Assembly: GCA_020633335.1 (NCBI GenBank)
Contig: JACKDU010000011.1
Coordinates: 62,001-126,000 of the forward strand
DNA length: 64,000 nucleotides
Reading direction: 5' to 3'
DNA from: Myxococcales bacterium
GTDB lineage: Bacteria; Myxococcota_A; Polyangia; Nannocystales; Nannocystaceae
Part shown: in pieces, positions 28,992 to 37,955 of the stretch
Layout of the letters: every line of letters begins with the position of its first letter
How positions within the stretch are numbered: the stretch's first letter is position 1
Notes under the pieces: model-generated
What the model was told of the DNA's origin: nothing
Database searches by the model: none
The model's input: the letters and a program-made list of their open reading frames with translations, nothing else
Position numbers and translations under genes: made by a program

Positions 28992-30020
28992 CTAGGGTCG
29001 CGCGTTGCCGATCAGCAGCGGCTCGCCGCCGTCCTCAAAGAGGATCGTCCAGGCGCGGCCGAGGTCGAGGCGCTCGCGGCCGCGTCCGCTCTCCCAGGTG
29101 ACCGCCGGATCGCCGCCGGGTCGCAGCCGCAGCCCCCACATCCCGCGCGCGTCGCCGGGCGCGAGCGCGTAGCGGAGGTCGCCGATCAGCGTCGGGTCGT
29201 CGGGGTCGCGGGCGAGCCAGCCGTCGCTGAACCACGCGAAGAGCTCGAAGGCGCGGCGGGTCTCCGGGTCGGCGGCGATCGCCGGGAGCTCGTCGAGGCG
29301 GACCCGCGGCGCCTCGCCGCCGGCGATCACCCGGGTGGCGCCGAGCCAGGGCGCGCGGATCTTGTCGACGTGGATCTCGCCGTCGGCCTCGTAGACCGAG
29401 CGCCAGGTGACGTTGTTGGCGAGCGAGGGGTAGGCGTCGGCCTTGACCGCGGTCTCGCCCCGGAGGGCGATCAGCGCGTCTTGAGCGGCCATCACCCGCG
29501 CCCGCTGGAGCCCGCAGAAGGCCATGTAGAGGCTCGAGATCACGAGCGCGATCCGGGCCGGCCGGGCGCTCACCCGACGAGCCGCGAGGATCACCCCGAC
29601 GATGAGCGGCACCGTGTAGCCGAGGTCGATGATCGAGATCCAGCTCCAGGCGACCCGAGCCCGCGAGAAGGGCCAGAGGAGCATCGTCCCGTAGCTGGTG
29701 AAGGCGTCGAGGAGGCCGTGGGTCGCGTAGCCGACGGTGGTCGCCAGGGCGATCGCCACCCGCTCCTCGCGCGGGCGCCGGCGGAGGATCCACGGGAGCG
29801 CGACCAGGAGCCCGCCCACCGGGATGAAGGCGAGCGAGTGGGTGAAGTTGCGGTGGTACTCGAGCGCGACCAGCGGATCGACCGACGAGCGGATGAAGAC
29901 GTCGAGGTCGGGTGCCATCCCGCCGAGCGCCCCGAGGAGCCAGGTGCGCTTGCCGAGGCGATCGGAGAGGCAGGCCTGGGCCGCGGCCGCGCCGAGGACA
30001 CCCTGGGTGATCGCGTCCAT
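28992..30020 (-). CDS. YdjM-type membrane metal-dependent hydrolase
   Basis: 342 residues. Four or five membrane helices in the N-terminal half. The family blocks are present: MDAITQGVLGAAAAQA, LGALGGMAPDLDVFIRS, LEYHRNFTHSLAF and GYATHGLLDAFTSYGT, which supply the His/Asp residues thought to bind metal. This is the LexA-binding, inner-membrane-associated hydrolase family (DUF457/YdjM); substrate unknown. The gene ends 9 bases upstream of nothing else on this strand, and starts 8 bases after the GMC oxidoreductase stop, so the two form an operon. Confidence 0.85.
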   Translation of the reverse strand: MDAITQGVLGAAAAQACLSDRLGKRTWLLGALGGMAPDLDVFIRSSVDPLVALEYHRNFTHSLAFIPVGGLLVALPWILRRRPREERVAIALATTVGYATHGLLDAFTSYGTMLLWPFSRARVAWSWISIIDLGYTVPLIVGVILAARRVSARPARIALVISSLYMAFCGLQRARVMAAQDALIALRGETAVKADAYPSLANNVTWRSVYEADGEIHVDKIRAPWLGATRVIAGGEAPRVRLDELPAIAADPETRRAFELFAWFSDGWLARDPDDPTLIGDLRYALAPGDARGMWGLRLRPGGDPAVTWESGRGRERLDLGRAWTILFEDGGEPLLIGNARP

Positions 30021-30028
30021 CGTCCGCG

Positions 30029-31639
30029 CTAGGCGCTCGCCTCGACGCTAGGCGCCGCCGGGATCATGCTCATCGCCCGCTCGGCGAGCGCGGTGATCGT
30101 CAGCGAGGGGTTGACCCCGGGGTTCGCGGAGATCGCCGAGCCGTCGATCACGAAGAGCCCCTCGTAGCCGAAGACGCGGTGCTGGTGATCGATCACGCCG
30201 TCGGTGATCGACTCGCCCATGCAGCAGCCGCCGAGGATGTGGGCGGTGGTCGGGATGTTGAGCGCGGTCTCGGTGACCATCGAGTAGGAGTCGCCGTCGA
30301 TCTTGGCGCCGACCCGCGCGGCCAGCTCAGTCGCCTCGGGGATCGACGCGGTCGGCTTGGCGCCGCTCTCGATCCCGGAGCCCATCCGCCCGCGCGCGAG
30401 CTTGCCGAGGCGGAAGCGGAGGGTCCCCTCGGTGCTCCGCATGAAGAGGAGGATGATCGAGTACTTCGCCATGTCGGGGACGGCGGCCGCCCGCAGGGTG
30501 CGGATCGGGTGGCGGGCGATCGTCCCGAGCATCCGCGCGACCCGGACCGGCGACGTCTCGCCGGCGACGTGGGGGGCCATCAGCGTCCGGAAGAAGCCCG
30601 AGCCCGCCGGGTAGCGGACCGGCTCGAGGTGGGAGTGCTCGTCGGTGTGGATGATCGAGCCGATCGCGATCCCGCGCGAGAGGTCGTGCTTGCGCTGCTG
30701 GCCGATCACGCCGATCAGCGACTCGGAGTTGGTCCGCACCCGCTGGCCGAGCGTCTCCGAGAGGCCGGGCAACCCCGCGGGGTCCTCCTTCATCTTGAGG
30801 AGGAGCTCGACCGTGCCGAGGACGCCGCCGGAGAAGATCACGTTCTTGGCGGTGTAGCTCCGGCGTCGGCGGCCGATCCGGCGGTGGCCGTGGCGGGCCT
30901 CGATCCGGTAGCCGCCGCCCGCGAGCGGCCGCACCGCCCGGACCTCGGTGTCCGCCTCGATCTCGAGGCCGCGTCTGCGGGCGAGGTAGAGGTAGTTCTT
31001 GTCGAGGGTGTTCTTGGCATTGTGGCGGCAGCCGAGCATGCAGCCGCCGCAGAGGTTACAGCCGGTGCGATCGGGGCCCTCGCCGCCGAAGTAGGGGTCG
31101 GGGACCGTCTTGCCGGGCTCGCCGAAGTAGACCGCGACGTGCGGCTTGTCGAAGGGGCGATCGATCTCCTCGGCGACCTGCTTGATGATCCGATCGACCG
31201 GCGTGAAGGTCGGGTTGGGGACCGCGCCGAGCATGCGCCGCGCGGTCGCGTAGTGGGGGCGCAGCTCGCCCTCCCAGTCGTCGCGGAGGTGCGACCAGGA
31301 GCTCGCGCGGAAGAAGCCCTCCTTGGGGATCGGCAGGGTGTTCGCGTAGACCAGCGAGCCGCCGCCGACGCCGACCCCGGCGAGGACCGTCACGTGCCGG
31401 AAGAAGCGCATCTGAAAGAGGCCGCGGAAGCCGACCGAGGGCATCCAGAGCCAGCGCTTGAGATCCCAGTTGGTCTTCGGGAAGTCCTGCGCCTTGAGCT
31501 CGCGGCCCTTCTCGAGCATCAGCACCCGGTAGCCCTTCTCGACCAGCCGGAGCCCCGAGACCGAGCCGCCGAAGCCCGAGCCGATGATCACGAAGTCGTA
31601 GTCGAAGCCGTCGGTCGAGGAGCCCTTGGAGTCACTCAC
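30029..31639 (-). CDS. GMC-family FAD oxidoreductase, cholesterol-oxidase-like
   Basis: 536 residues from a GTG start at 31639 that fits the FAD-fold spacing (earlier in-frame codons look non-coding). FAD fingerprint DFVIIGSGFGGSVSGLRL at the N-terminus, the GAGVGGGSLVYAN-type signature, and the C-terminal GMC motif NPSLTITALAERAM. A four-Cys block GCNLCGGCMLGCRHNAKNTLDKNYL resembles that of cholesterol-oxidase-type GMC enzymes in actinobacteria and Nannocystaceae. It oxidises an alcohol or sterol, likely membrane-associated; substrate not proven. Followed 8 bases later by the membrane hydrolase gene. Confidence 0.85.
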   Translation of the reverse strand: MSDSKGSSTDGFDYDFVIIGSGFGGSVSGLRLVEKGYRVLMLEKGRELKAQDFPKTNWDLKRWLWMPSVGFRGLFQMRFFRHVTVLAGVGVGGGSLVYANTLPIPKEGFFRASSWSHLRDDWEGELRPHYATARRMLGAVPNPTFTPVDRIIKQVAEEIDRPFDKPHVAVYFGEPGKTVPDPYFGGEGPDRTGCNLCGGCMLGCRHNAKNTLDKNYLYLARRRGLEIEADTEVRAVRPLAGGGYRIEARHGHRRIGRRRRSYTAKNVIFSGGVLGTVELLLKMKEDPAGLPGLSETLGQRVRTNSESLIGVIGQQRKHDLSRGIAIGSIIHTDEHSHLEPVRYPAGSGFFRTLMAPHVAGETSPVRVARMLGTIARHPIRTLRAAAVPDMAKYSIILLFMRSTEGTLRFRLGKLARGRMGSGIESGAKPTASIPEATELAARVGAKIDGDSYSMVTETALNIPTTAHILGGCCMGESITDGVIDHQHRVFGYEGLFVIDGSAISANPGVNPSLTITALAERAMSMIPAAPSVEASA

Positions 31640-31719
31640 GCTGGCACATGTAGCACGGTTGCTGGCCGTCGACGATCGCAGGGGCCAGGGCGCGCGGGCG
31701 CGCGTGGCGATCGCCCGGG

Positions 31720-31760
31720 CCAAGAAATGCGACGCCCGCGGAGCGGGCCGCGGGCGTCGC
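31720..31760 (-). terminator. Intrinsic terminator of the glutamine synthetase gene
   Basis: A perfect 13-bp stem (GCGACGCCCGCGG at 31729-31741 with its complement at 31748-31760) 15 bases past the glnN stop on the minus strand, followed by ATTTCTT. Confidence 0.8.
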
Positions 31761-31775
31761 AAGATCGCGGCGCGA

Positions 31776-33926
31776 TCAGTTCTGGAAGAGGAGGTCGAGG
31801 TAGGTCGGGAAGGGCCACTTGGCCCGCTCGACGCGGCCCTCGAGGTGATCAGCGAGCTCCCGAACGGCGTCCATCGCCGGGATCAGGGCGTCGACGCAGT
31901 GGCGTCCCTCGGCCTCCGGGCTCCCCTGGCTGTGGAGGCCGCCGATCGCCGCCTCGAGCGCGTCGGTCGCCGCCAGCAGCGCGGTCACGTCGCGGGCGAT
32001 CGCCGCCAGGTGCTTGCCCTGGGCCGGGGCCACCGCGTCGTTGAGGTCGAGCGCGCGGCTCGCCTCGACCAGCCGGCTGTAGCTCGTCGCGAGCTCGCTC
32101 TGGTCGCGGAGGCAGGCCGGGAGGATCTCGGTCCGGGTCATCCGCAGCAGCGTCTTCGCCTCGATGTCGAGGGTCTTGACGTACTGCTCGAGGCGGACGG
32201 TGTAGCGGGCGTCGATCTCGGCCTCGCTCATCACCTTGTAGCGGGTGAAGATCTCGCGGTTCGAGGGCTCGAGCCAGGCGGCGAGCGCGTCGGGGGTGGT
32301 GCGGGCGTTGGGGAGGCCGCGGGCCTCGGCCTCGCGCGCCCACTCGACCGAGTAGCCGTCGCCCTCGAAGCGGATCGCTCGGGTCGCGGCGATCTCCTCG
32401 CGGAGGACCGCCCAGACCGCGGCCTCGAGGTCACCGGCGACCTCGCGGCGGGCGCGGATCTTGGCGGCGACCTCGTCGATCGCCTCGGCGACCGCGGTGT
32501 TGAGGACCGCGTTCGGCATCGCCACCGGCATCGACGAGGGGACCGCGCGGAACTCGAACTTGTTGCCGGTGAAGGCGAAGGGCGAGGTCCGGTTGCGGTC
32601 GGTGTTGTCGCGGGCGATCGCCGGGAGCTGGGCGAGGCCGAGGCTGATCGACTGGCGGTCGCCGCTCGGGTTGACCTCCTCGCGCTCGATCGCGCTCAGG
32701 ATCGCGTCGAGCTCCTGGCCGAGGAAGACCGACATGATCGCCGGCGGCGCCTCGTTGGCGCCGAGGCGGTGGTCGTTGCCGGCGCTGGCGATCGACGCCC
32801 GCAGGAGCCCGGCGCGGCGGTGGACCGCCTTGAGCGTGCAGACCAGGAAGACCAGGAAGGAGAGGTTGGACTCCGGGGTCCGGCCGGGCTCGAGGAGGTT
32901 GTTGCCGAGCGAGTCGGCCATCGACCAGTTGTTGTGCTTGCCCGAGCCGTTGACCCCGGCGAAGGGCTTCTCGTGGAGGAGGAGCGCGAGCCCCTTGCGC
33001 TTGGCGACCCGCCGCAGGGTCTCCATGATCAGGAGGTTGTGGTCGGCGGCGATGTTGACCTCCTCGTGGATCGGCGCGATCTCGAACTGCTGGGGCGCGA
33101 CCTCGTTGTGCCGGGTCTTCGCCGGGATCCCGAGGGCGTAGAGCTCGCGCTCGACCTCCTGCATGAAGTCGAGGACGCGGTCGGTGATCGAGCCGAAGTA
33201 GTGGTCCTCGAGCTGCTGGGCCTTCGGCGGCAGCGCGCCGACCAGCGTGCGGTGGGCCATCACGAGGTCGGCGCGGCGCTCGAAGAGCGCGCGGTCGACC
33301 AGGAAGTACTCCTGCTCGACGCCGAGGAGGGTGATCACCCGGGTGACCTCAGCGTGGCCGAGGAGGTGGAGGAGGCCGGTCGCCGCCCGCGAGAGCGCGT
33401 TGACCGAGCGGAGGAGCGGCGTCTTCTCGTCGAGCGCCGACCCGTAGTACGAGATGAAGGCCGAGGGGATGCAGAGGGTCGCCCCCTGCGGTCCGGTCAT
33501 GATGAAGGCCGGGCTCGAGGGGTCCCAGGCGGTGTAGCCGCGGGCCTCGAAGGTCGCCCGCATGCCGCCCGAGGGGAAGCTCGACGCGTCGGGCTCGCTC
33601 TGGATCAGCTGCGAGCCGCTGAAGCGCTCGATCACCGTGCCGTCGCGGTCGATGCTGAGGAAGGCGTCGTGCTTCTCCGCGGTCGTGCCGGTGAGCGGCT
33701 GGAACCAGTGGCAGTAGTGGGTCGCGCCGTGCTCGAGCGCCCACTCCTTCATCGCGTGCGCGACGACCTCGGCGTGCTCCGGCGGGAGCTTCGCGCCGGC
33801 GCGGATCGTCTGCTCGATCGCCTGGTAGACGTTGCGCGGGAGCTTCGCTCGCATCGTCTCGAGGTTGAAGGTGCGGTGGCCGAAGTAGGTGGTGGTTGCC
33901 GGGGGGACGCCAGGGTGCTGCGACAT
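31776..33926 (-). CDS. glnN: Type III glutamine synthetase
   Basis: 716 residues from the ATG at 33924-33926, within the usual 700-730 of GSIII. Joins ammonia to glutamate with ATP. Motifs seen: FIMTGPQGATLCIPSAF, LGVEQEYFLVD (metal-binding Glu), PIHEEVNIAADHNLL, the GSIII block VNGSGKHNNWSMAD, and ASAGNDHRLGANEAPPAIMS. The central region is longer than in GSI, as expected. It is a single gene with its own terminator. Myxobacteria often carry GSIII beside GSI; no nitrogen regulator is adjacent. Confidence 0.95.
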   Translation of the reverse strand: MSQHPGVPPATTTYFGHRTFNLETMRAKLPRNVYQAIEQTIRAGAKLPPEHAEVVAHAMKEWALEHGATHYCHWFQPLTGTTAEKHDAFLSIDRDGTVIERFSGSQLIQSEPDASSFPSGGMRATFEARGYTAWDPSSPAFIMTGPQGATLCIPSAFISYYGSALDEKTPLLRSVNALSRAATGLLHLLGHAEVTRVITLLGVEQEYFLVDRALFERRADLVMAHRTLVGALPPKAQQLEDHYFGSITDRVLDFMQEVERELYALGIPAKTRHNEVAPQQFEIAPIHEEVNIAADHNLLIMETLRRVAKRKGLALLLHEKPFAGVNGSGKHNNWSMADSLGNNLLEPGRTPESNLSFLVFLVCTLKAVHRRAGLLRASIASAGNDHRLGANEAPPAIMSVFLGQELDAILSAIEREEVNPSGDRQSISLGLAQLPAIARDNTDRNRTSPFAFTGNKFEFRAVPSSMPVAMPNAVLNTAVAEAIDEVAAKIRARREVAGDLEAAVWAVLREEIAATRAIRFEGDGYSVEWAREAEARGLPNARTTPDALAAWLEPSNREIFTRYKVMSEAEIDARYTVRLEQYVKTLDIEAKTLLRMTRTEILPACLRDQSELATSYSRLVEASRALDLNDAVAPAQGKHLAAIARDVTALLAATDALEAAIGGLHSQGSPEAEGRHCVDALIPAMDAVRELADHLEGRVERAKWPFPTYLDLLFQN

Positions 33927-34005
33927 GCTCGGGAGCCTCTCGTCGGCGCGGAGGGTAGTCGAAGCGGATGCCGGCGACAACGCGGCGCGCGGCCGATCGC
34001 GTGAG

Positions 34006-34743
34006 TCACCACGCGCCGTCGACGTGGAGCGCGAGCGCGACGGTCGCGGCGACGACGCCTGCGATCGCGAGGCCGTAGACCCTCCACCAGTTGTCGCGGC
34101 GCACGCCGAAGACGCCGACGACGAGGAGGAGCCCGCCGCCGATCGCCAGGCCCCAGGAGCCGAGGCCGGCGCGCGCCCGGGCCGCGGCCGGCGCGTCCAC
34201 CAGGGGGAAGGCGCCGAGGCCGAAGTAGACCAGGCCGGCGACGAGGGCGAGCGCGAGGCCGAGGGTCCCGGCCCTCCGGAAGTTGGTGAGCACGCCGCGG
34301 ACGACCTGGAGGCCGGCGATGAGCGGGAGGAGGACGAGGACGAGGCAGAGCGCATCGACGACGGCGCTCACCCGGTGGAGCTCGACGACCCGCTCGGGCT
34401 CCGCGATCGCCGCGGCCCGGAGCACCCGCTTGGTCTCCACCAGCAGGAGGAGCCCATTCGCTGGCGACGGCGAGCGCTCAAAGGCGTCGACGCGGGCCCG
34501 GATGTCGACCAGCCCGCTGGTGAAGAAGAGCGCCTCGGGGAGCTCGGCCCGCCCCGGCTCCGCCTGGAGGCCGAGCTCGATCTGGACGAGCTCCTCGCGG
34601 TAGGCGCTCATCATCGACGCGGCCTCGTCGCGGCCGTCGTCGACGACCCGGACGATCGGCGTGACGAACGCGATCAAGAGGATGAGACCGGCGATCGCGC
34701 CGAGGACGCTGGTCTGGCTGAGCTCCCCGCGCTGCGCGCTCAC
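34006..34743 (-). CDS. Membrane protein, unknown function
   Basis: 245 residues from GTG. One N-terminal helix (VLGAIAGLILLIAFVTPIVRVV), a soluble stretch of about 95 residues predicted outside the cytoplasm, then four hydrophobic helices (LCLVLVLLPLIAGLQVV, GTLGLALALVAGLVYFGLGAF, GLAIGGGLLLVVGVFGV, GLAIAGVVAATVALALHV). No recognised domain. It follows the terminator of the MBL lipoprotein gene and is itself 79 bases upstream of glnN on the same strand. Confidence 0.55.
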   Translation of the reverse strand: MSAQRGELSQTSVLGAIAGLILLIAFVTPIVRVVDDGRDEAASMMSAYREELVQIELGLQAEPGRAELPEALFFTSGLVDIRARVDAFERSPSPANGLLLLVETKRVLRAAAIAEPERVVELHRVSAVVDALCLVLVLLPLIAGLQVVRGVLTNFRRAGTLGLALALVAGLVYFGLGAFPLVDAPAAARARAGLGSWGLAIGGGLLLVVGVFGVRRDNWWRVYGLAIAGVVAATVALALHVDGAW

Positions 34744-34760
34744 CGAACGACGATACCGCC

Positions 34761-34778
34761 AAAAAACCCCGCGCGGGG
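34761..34778 (-). terminator. Intrinsic terminator after the MBL-fold lipoprotein gene
   Basis: CCCCGCGCGGGG followed by six T residues read on the minus strand, just past the stop at 34808. It separates the MBL lipoprotein gene from the membrane protein gene. Confidence 0.75.
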
Positions 34779-34807
34779 CCCCTGGCGCGGCGAGCGGGGC
34801 GCTCGCG

Positions 34808-36010
34808 CTAGCGCTCGGTGTCGACCGCGAGCTGGCCGCTGGCGCCGGCGGAGACCACCACGGTCCCCTCCCAGCCGGTCGCGTAGATCGCCTTCGAGAT
34901 CGTCCGGCGCTCGAAGACCTCCTGGCGCTCGTCCTTCCACGCGCCCTTGATCCCGACCCAGGCCTCGATCGGCTTCTCGCGCCAGCCGAGCACGCCGTGC
35001 TTCGGGTGGACGAGGTGCTCGAGGGCGATGATGTTGGGGTGGCCGTACTTGCGGGCGGTCCACGGGTGGATCCGCTCGTAGGGCCCCATCGAGATGACCG
35101 CCAGCGTCGGGCTCATCATCTCCATCATGTAGTGGATCGTCGCGTTCTTCGAGCCGTGGTGGCCGACCTGGTAGACGTCGACGTCGAAGATCTCGCGGTT
35201 GCGGTTGTACTTGCTGGCGAGGCGGGAGAGGCCGACGAGCTCGAGGTCGCCGGTGAACATCGCCGAGCTCTTGCCGAAGTCGACGCGGGCGACCACCGAG
35301 TGGTTGTTCGGGTTGAGCCCGTAGCTGGCGATCTCCTCGGTGACCGCGCCCCAGAGGACGGTGATCTTCGGGTCGATCGTCGAGGCCCCGCAGGCGCCCA
35401 CCGGGTCGATGATCTCGTTCACCAGCCCCTGATCGGTGGTGATGTCGCTGGCCTTGACGTCGAGGTGACCGACCTCGGGGTGGGCCGCGAGCCACTCGTG
35501 CATCCGCACCTGCTGCTCGGCGCCCGGATCCTCGTGGGCGTCGTCGTGGTGCTCGGCGTCGGTCATCCCGTTGTCGACGACGTTGCGGACCCGGTAGGTC
35601 TCGAGCACCGTCATCACCGAGCGCATGTGGTCGATGTGCGGGTGGGTGATCAGGAGGAGATCGATGGTCCGGTCGAGGTCCGGGCGGCGGGCGAAGAAGG
35701 CGTCGAGGTAGTCGCGGAGCGCCTGATCGGAGTCGAAGCTCTCGTTCTGCTCGCCGCCGGTGTCGATGAGCACCGCGCCGCAGGGGAACTCGAGGAGCGT
35801 CGCGTCACCCTGACCGATGTCGATGAAGTGCATCCGCATCGTGTCGCCGACGTCGTCGTTCAGCGGCAGGTGCGAGACGATCGCCCCCGGGTTGTTGCTC
35901 GCGTAGAGCGGCCCGGCTTCCATCGGCGGGGCGGGACGTTCGCTCGCGCTGCTGCAGGCAGCGCAGGTGAGGGCGAGCGCCCAGGCGCCGAGGGAGCGTT
36001 TGGGGTGCAC
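34808..36010 (-). CDS. ComEC-C-like metallo-beta-lactamase-fold lipoprotein
   Basis: 400 residues, GTG start. Signal LALTCAACSS gives lipobox Cys near residue 19. The MBL fold is of the ComEC C-terminal/competence type: MHFIDIGQGDATLLEFP, VLIDTGG, LLLITHPHIDHMRSV (HxHxDH) and VYQVGHHGSKNAT, VISMGP. It lacks the membrane part of ComEC and is instead a lipoprotein, so it is expected in the periplasm or outer membrane as a nuclease- or phosphodiesterase-like hydrolase. The stop is followed by a terminator; the leader contains an AT-rich stretch. Confidence 0.85.
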   Translation of the reverse strand: MHPKRSLGAWALALTCAACSSASERPAPPMEAGPLYASNNPGAIVSHLPLNDDVGDTMRMHFIDIGQGDATLLEFPCGAVLIDTGGEQNESFDSDQALRDYLDAFFARRPDLDRTIDLLLITHPHIDHMRSVMTVLETYRVRNVVDNGMTDAEHHDDAHEDPGAEQQVRMHEWLAAHPEVGHLDVKASDITTDQGLVNEIIDPVGACGASTIDPKITVLWGAVTEEIASYGLNPNNHSVVARVDFGKSSAMFTGDLELVGLSRLASKYNRNREIFDVDVYQVGHHGSKNATIHYMMEMMSPTLAVISMGPYERIHPWTARKYGHPNIIALEHLVHPKHGVLGWREKPIEAWVGIKGAWKDERQEVFERRTISKAIYATGWEGTVVVSAGASGQLAVDTER

Positions 36011-36098
36011 GACCCACCATAACCGCCCGACTTGCTCGCTTATGTGACATCATTGAAACACCGGTTTTTTGCGAGGAGGTCCGCAGCCGGTGCAAAGT

Positions 36099-36120
36099 GG
36101 CCAATTCGCGGGAATTGGCC
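36099..36120. promoter_or_regulatory. 9-bp perfect inverted repeat, possible operator
   Basis: GGCCAATTC and GAATTGGCC separated by GCGG, in the 240-base region between the MBL lipoprotein (minus) and TauE-like (plus) gene starts. A DNA-binding dimer site is plausible. Confidence 0.45.
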
Positions 36121-36160
36121 GCGCGCGTGTGCGCACGTGTGGGTGTGCGTATGCGCGCGC
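36120..36160. other. Alternating purine-pyrimidine tract, Z-DNA prone
   Basis: Two back-to-back alternating runs (22 bases, 36120-36141, and 18 bases, 36143-36160) made of CG/TG/CA steps, directly upstream of the TauE-like gene. Such tracts can form left-handed DNA under negative supercoiling. Confidence 0.5.
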
Positions 36161-36250
36161 CCACATGGCCCGGCGGCCGGTCCGTCCGTCGGTCTGGCCC
36201 GCCGGCGCCGACGATCGACAGCGGCGCCGCGGGGACCGACGATCCGCCGC

Positions 36251-36994
36251 GTGGAGCAGGGAGTCTGGATCCTCGCGCTGATCGTCGTCGTCGCCCACGG
36301 GGTCCAGGCGATCACCGGCTTCGGCTCGTCGATCCTCTCGCTCACCTTCGGCTCCTTCGTCGCCCCCGTCGATCACCTCCTGCCGGTGCTGGTCCCGCTC
36401 AACCTCGGGGTGCCCGCCTACCTGGCGGCCCGCTACTGGCGGGACATCGACGGCCGCGAGCTCGGCCTGCGGATCATCCCCTTCGCCGGCCTCGGGCTCG
36501 CGCTCGGCTTCGCGATCTACGTCAGCGCCGCGCCGCCGTGGCTGGCCGTCGTCTACGCCGCCTTCGTCGTCGTCATCGCCGGCCTCCGCCTGGTCGCGTC
36601 GCTCCGCGAGGGCGAGGGGGCCGCGGTCGGCGAGCGGCCCTCGCCGCTCTGGCTGATCGCGGGCGGGCTGATCCACGGCCTCTTCGCGACCGGCGGCCCG
36701 CTGCTGATCCTCTACACGTCGGCGGTGATCCCCGACAAGCAGCGCTTCCGCTGCACGATGAGCGCGGTCTGGCTCCTCCTCAACCTCGCCCTGGTGATCG
36801 GCTACGCGCTCCAGGGGAGCCTCAGCGCGGCGACGCTCCGCGAGACCCTGATGCTGGTGCCGGCGATCGTCGTCGGCATCGTCGGCGGCGAGCTCCTCCA
36901 CCGCCGGGTCTCGCAGCGGAGCTTTCGAATCGCGATCTTCGCGCTCCTCCTGGTCGCCGGCCTCTTGCTGCTCCGGCGCGCGCTGGTGGGCTAG
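36251..36994 (+). CDS. TauE/SafE-like membrane permease
   Basis: 247 residues from a GTG start. About eight hydrophobic helices; the first reads ILALIVVVAHGVQAITGFGSSILSLTF, the typical repeat opening of the TauE/SafE (sulfite/sulfonate/organo-anion exporter) family, and the second half repeats it with LIHGLFATGGPLLILYTSA. The substrate is not deducible. It is convergent with ttcA, with copy 3 of the 16-base palindrome between the stops. Confidence 0.85.
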   Translation: MEQGVWILALIVVVAHGVQAITGFGSSILSLTFGSFVAPVDHLLPVLVPLNLGVPAYLAARYWRDIDGRELGLRIIPFAGLGLALGFAIYVSAAPPWLAVVYAAFVVVIAGLRLVASLREGEGAAVGERPSPLWLIAGGLIHGLFATGGPLLILYTSAVIPDKQRFRCTMSAVWLLLNLALVIGYALQGSLSAATLRETLMLVPAIVVGIVGGELLHRRVSQRSFRIAIFALLLVAGLLLLRRALVG

Positions 36995-37004
36995 CGTCCG
37001 TCCC

Positions 37005-37026
37005 TACATGTCGAAAAAGACATGTA
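37005..37026. repeat. 16-base palindromic element, copy 3 (extended stem)
   Basis: TACATGTC and GACATGTA around GAAAAA, the longest perfect arms (8 bp) of the family. It sits between two convergent genes and may end both transcripts. Confidence 0.6.
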
Positions 37027-37043
37027 TGAGGAGACACAGAGCG

Positions 37044-37955
37044 CTACGAGCGGGCGTCGATCACCGGCAGGCGGCGGCGGCCACTCGGCGTGAGCGCGGG
37101 CGGAGCGGGCTCGCTGGGAGCGCTGCTCTCGCTGGCGTCGCCGGCCGCGGCGTCGCCGCGGCGCACCCGCGCGAGGAGCTCGCGGTCGAGGAGGTGCGAG
37201 GGCGCGACGTTCTTGAGGGCGTTGAGCATCACCGCCCGGAGGTTGGGGTTGCCTTGCTCGAGGTCGCGGAGGAGGGCGGCCATCGCCTCGCGCCGGAGCC
37301 CGTCCTGCGATCCGCAGAGGTTGCAGGGGAGGATCGGGTAGCCGACGTGGGCGGCGTGGGCGGCGATCTCGCCCTCGGCGCACTCGATGAGCGGGCGGAT
37401 CACCTGGAAGCGGCCGTCGTCGGTCGTGTACCCCGCCGGCATCGCCTGGAGCTTGCCGGCGTAGAAGAGGTTCATCAGCAGGGTCTCGAGGGCGTCGTCG
37501 CGGTGGTGGCCGAGGGCGATCTTGTTGCAGCCGAGGCGCTCGGCGGTCGAGTAGAGGATCCCGCGGCGGAGGCGCGAGCACACCGTGCAGAACGCCTTGC
37601 CCGCGGGGGTCCGCTCGACCACGGTGGAGTAGGTGTCCTCGCGGACGATCTCGTGGGCGATCCCGGAGGCCGCGAGCCAAGCCTCGAGGGGCCGGCCGTC
37701 GTAGCCGGGCTGGCGCTGGTCGAGGTGGACGGCGATCACCGAGAACTCGAAGGGGGCGCGGCGGCGGGCCTCGTCGAGGAGGTCGAGGAGGGTGTAGGAG
37801 TCCTTGCCGCCGGAGACCGCGACCATCACCCGATCGCCGGCCTCGATGAGCCCGTAGGTGGCGATCGTCCTGGTCATCGCCCGCGCGAGGCCGCGGCGGA
37901 TCACCTCGGCCGGCCGCGCCGCGCGGGCCGGCGTGCTCGGGTCACTCGTGGTCAT
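37044..37955 (-). CDS. ttcA: tRNA 2-thiocytidine synthetase
   Basis: 303 residues. Adds sulfur to C32 of some tRNAs. PP-loop motif MVAVSGGKDSYTLL near residue 45, the iron-sulfur cysteines KAFCTVCSR, and the third in ILPCNLCGS, plus GHHRDDALETLLMNLFY. The C-terminal 60 residues (Ala/Ser/Pro-rich) are an add-on compared with E. coli. It starts 14 bases inside the yjbQ gene. Part of a four-gene minus-strand run (HD protein, DUF1244, YjbQ, TtcA). Confidence 0.92.
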   Translation of the reverse strand: MTTSDPSTPARAARPAEVIRRGLARAMTRTIATYGLIEAGDRVMVAVSGGKDSYTLLDLLDEARRRAPFEFSVIAVHLDQRQPGYDGRPLEAWLAASGIAHEIVREDTYSTVVERTPAGKAFCTVCSRLRRGILYSTAERLGCNKIALGHHRDDALETLLMNLFYAGKLQAMPAGYTTDDGRFQVIRPLIECAEGEIAAHAAHVGYPILPCNLCGSQDGLRREAMAALLRDLEQGNPNLRAVMLNALKNVAPSHLLDRELLARVRRGDAAAGDASESSAPSEPAPPALTPSGRRRLPVIDARS

